Positions 5,046 to 5,285 of a stretch of DNA of 5,285 nucleotides are shown one piece after another. The DNA lies in assembly GCA_024636595.1 (NCBI GenBank), contig JAGXGT010000175.1:1-5285 (forward strand), read 5' to 3'. Each line of letters starts with the position of its first letter. Positions within the stretch are counted from its first letter, which is position 1. The stretch comes from Sphingomonadales bacterium (lineage in GTDB: Bacteria > Pseudomonadota > Alphaproteobacteria > Sphingomonadales > Sphingomonadaceae). Position numbers and translations under genes: made by a program. The notes under the pieces were generated by a model. It had not been told where the DNA came from, did not search any database, and saw only the letters and a list, made by a program, of their open reading frames with translations.

Positions 5046-5285
5046 GCGAGCATCCCCAGAGGGTTCTCGACGGTTTCCTTGAACGCTTTCATAAACGCCG
5101 CTCCAGTCGCGCCATCGATAGCCCGGTGGTCAAAGCTGCCGGTGGCGGTCATGATCGTCGCGATCTGGACGCTGTCATCGATAACAACCGGTTTCTTGAT
5201 ACCGGCGCTGATCGCCAGGATCATGCCCTGCGGCGGATTGATCACGGCGTCAAAGGTAGTGACACCGAACATGCCCATATTGGAG
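5042..5285 (-). CDS. pdhC: dihydrolipoamide acetyltransferase (PDH E2), C-terminal catalytic part (5' end outside window)
   Basis: The last 80 residues of the E2 catalytic domain are present. E2 forms the core of the pyruvate dehydrogenase complex and transfers acetyl from lipoamide to CoA. The fragment begins SNMGMFGVTTFDAVINPPQG, the conserved SN(L/M)GMFG strand and the INPPQ turn. It contains the catalytic motif DHRAIDG, in which His (codon 5126-5128) and Asp are both intact, and ends NPLGMLA, a common C-terminus of alphaproteobacterial PDH E2. The resemblance is to PDH E2 rather than the 2-oxoglutarate enzyme, which usually reads DHRIVDG with a different ending, but a branched-chain E2 cannot be fully excluded. 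The lipoyl and E1/E3-binding domains lie outside the window. The gene's stop overlaps the start of the thioesterase by 4 bases, and E3 follows, giving the order E2-thioesterase-E3. The symbol is inferred from context. Confidence 0.92.
   Translation of the reverse strand, partial: SNMGMFGVTTFDAVINPPQGMILAISAGIKKPVVIDDSVQIATIMTATGSFDHRAIDGATGAAFMKAFKETVENPLGMLA
5053..5057 (-). promoter_or_regulatory. ribosome binding site for the TTG start of the thioesterase
   Basis: GGGGA on the minus strand lies inside the last codons of E2, 7 bases before the TTG. Its placement supports the unusual start and coupled translation with E2. Confidence 0.45.

Overview
The window looks like chromosomal DNA of an alphaproteobacterium, most likely a member of the Sphingomonadales. 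That placement is an inference. It rests on moderately high GC, a TonB-dependent receptor of sphingomonad style, a pyruvate dehydrogenase operon in which E2, a small hotdog thioesterase and E3 follow each other, and two kinds of GC-rich intergenic inverted repeat that I associate with sphingomonad genomes. I see no tRNA, rRNA, CRISPR array, insertion sequence or prophage gene.

Layout. (1) 1-1095, plus strand: the 3' end of a BtuB-like outer-membrane receptor, then after 28 bases a 181-residue six-helix inner-membrane protein of unknown function. They are probably one transcript, and the pair suggests corrinoid uptake. (2) 1101-2960, minus strand, tail to tail with block 1 across 5 bases: a class IV (branched-chain/D-amino acid type) PLP aminotransferase (2046-2960) followed by a P-loop sulfotransferase-like protein (1101-1829). 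A 216-base gap holding an inverted repeat separates them. (3) 2961-3227: an intergenic stretch with a cluster of TTTAC/GTAAA half-sites upstream of the aminotransferase and a GC-rich double hairpin just downstream of the next gene. (4) 3228-5285, minus strand: the 3' end of pyruvate dehydrogenase E2, a YciA-like acyl-CoA thioesterase overlapping it by 4 bases, and dihydrolipoyl dehydrogenase (E3).

How the genes fit together. Block 4 is central metabolism: E2 passes acetyl groups from lipoamide to CoA, E3 reoxidises the lipoamide, and the thioesterase between them may hydrolyse an acyl-CoA. Block 2 is the most interesting. From memory, the plant 'branched-chain amino acid aminotransferase-like' proteins (for example Arabidopsis At3g05190) are a fusion of exactly these two domain types. 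The two neighbouring bacterial genes therefore look like the unfused form of an uncharacterised two-enzyme system. Two enzymes here also appear to lack a residue that is normally important: the PLP-contacting Glu in the aminotransferase and the active-site Asp in the thioesterase.
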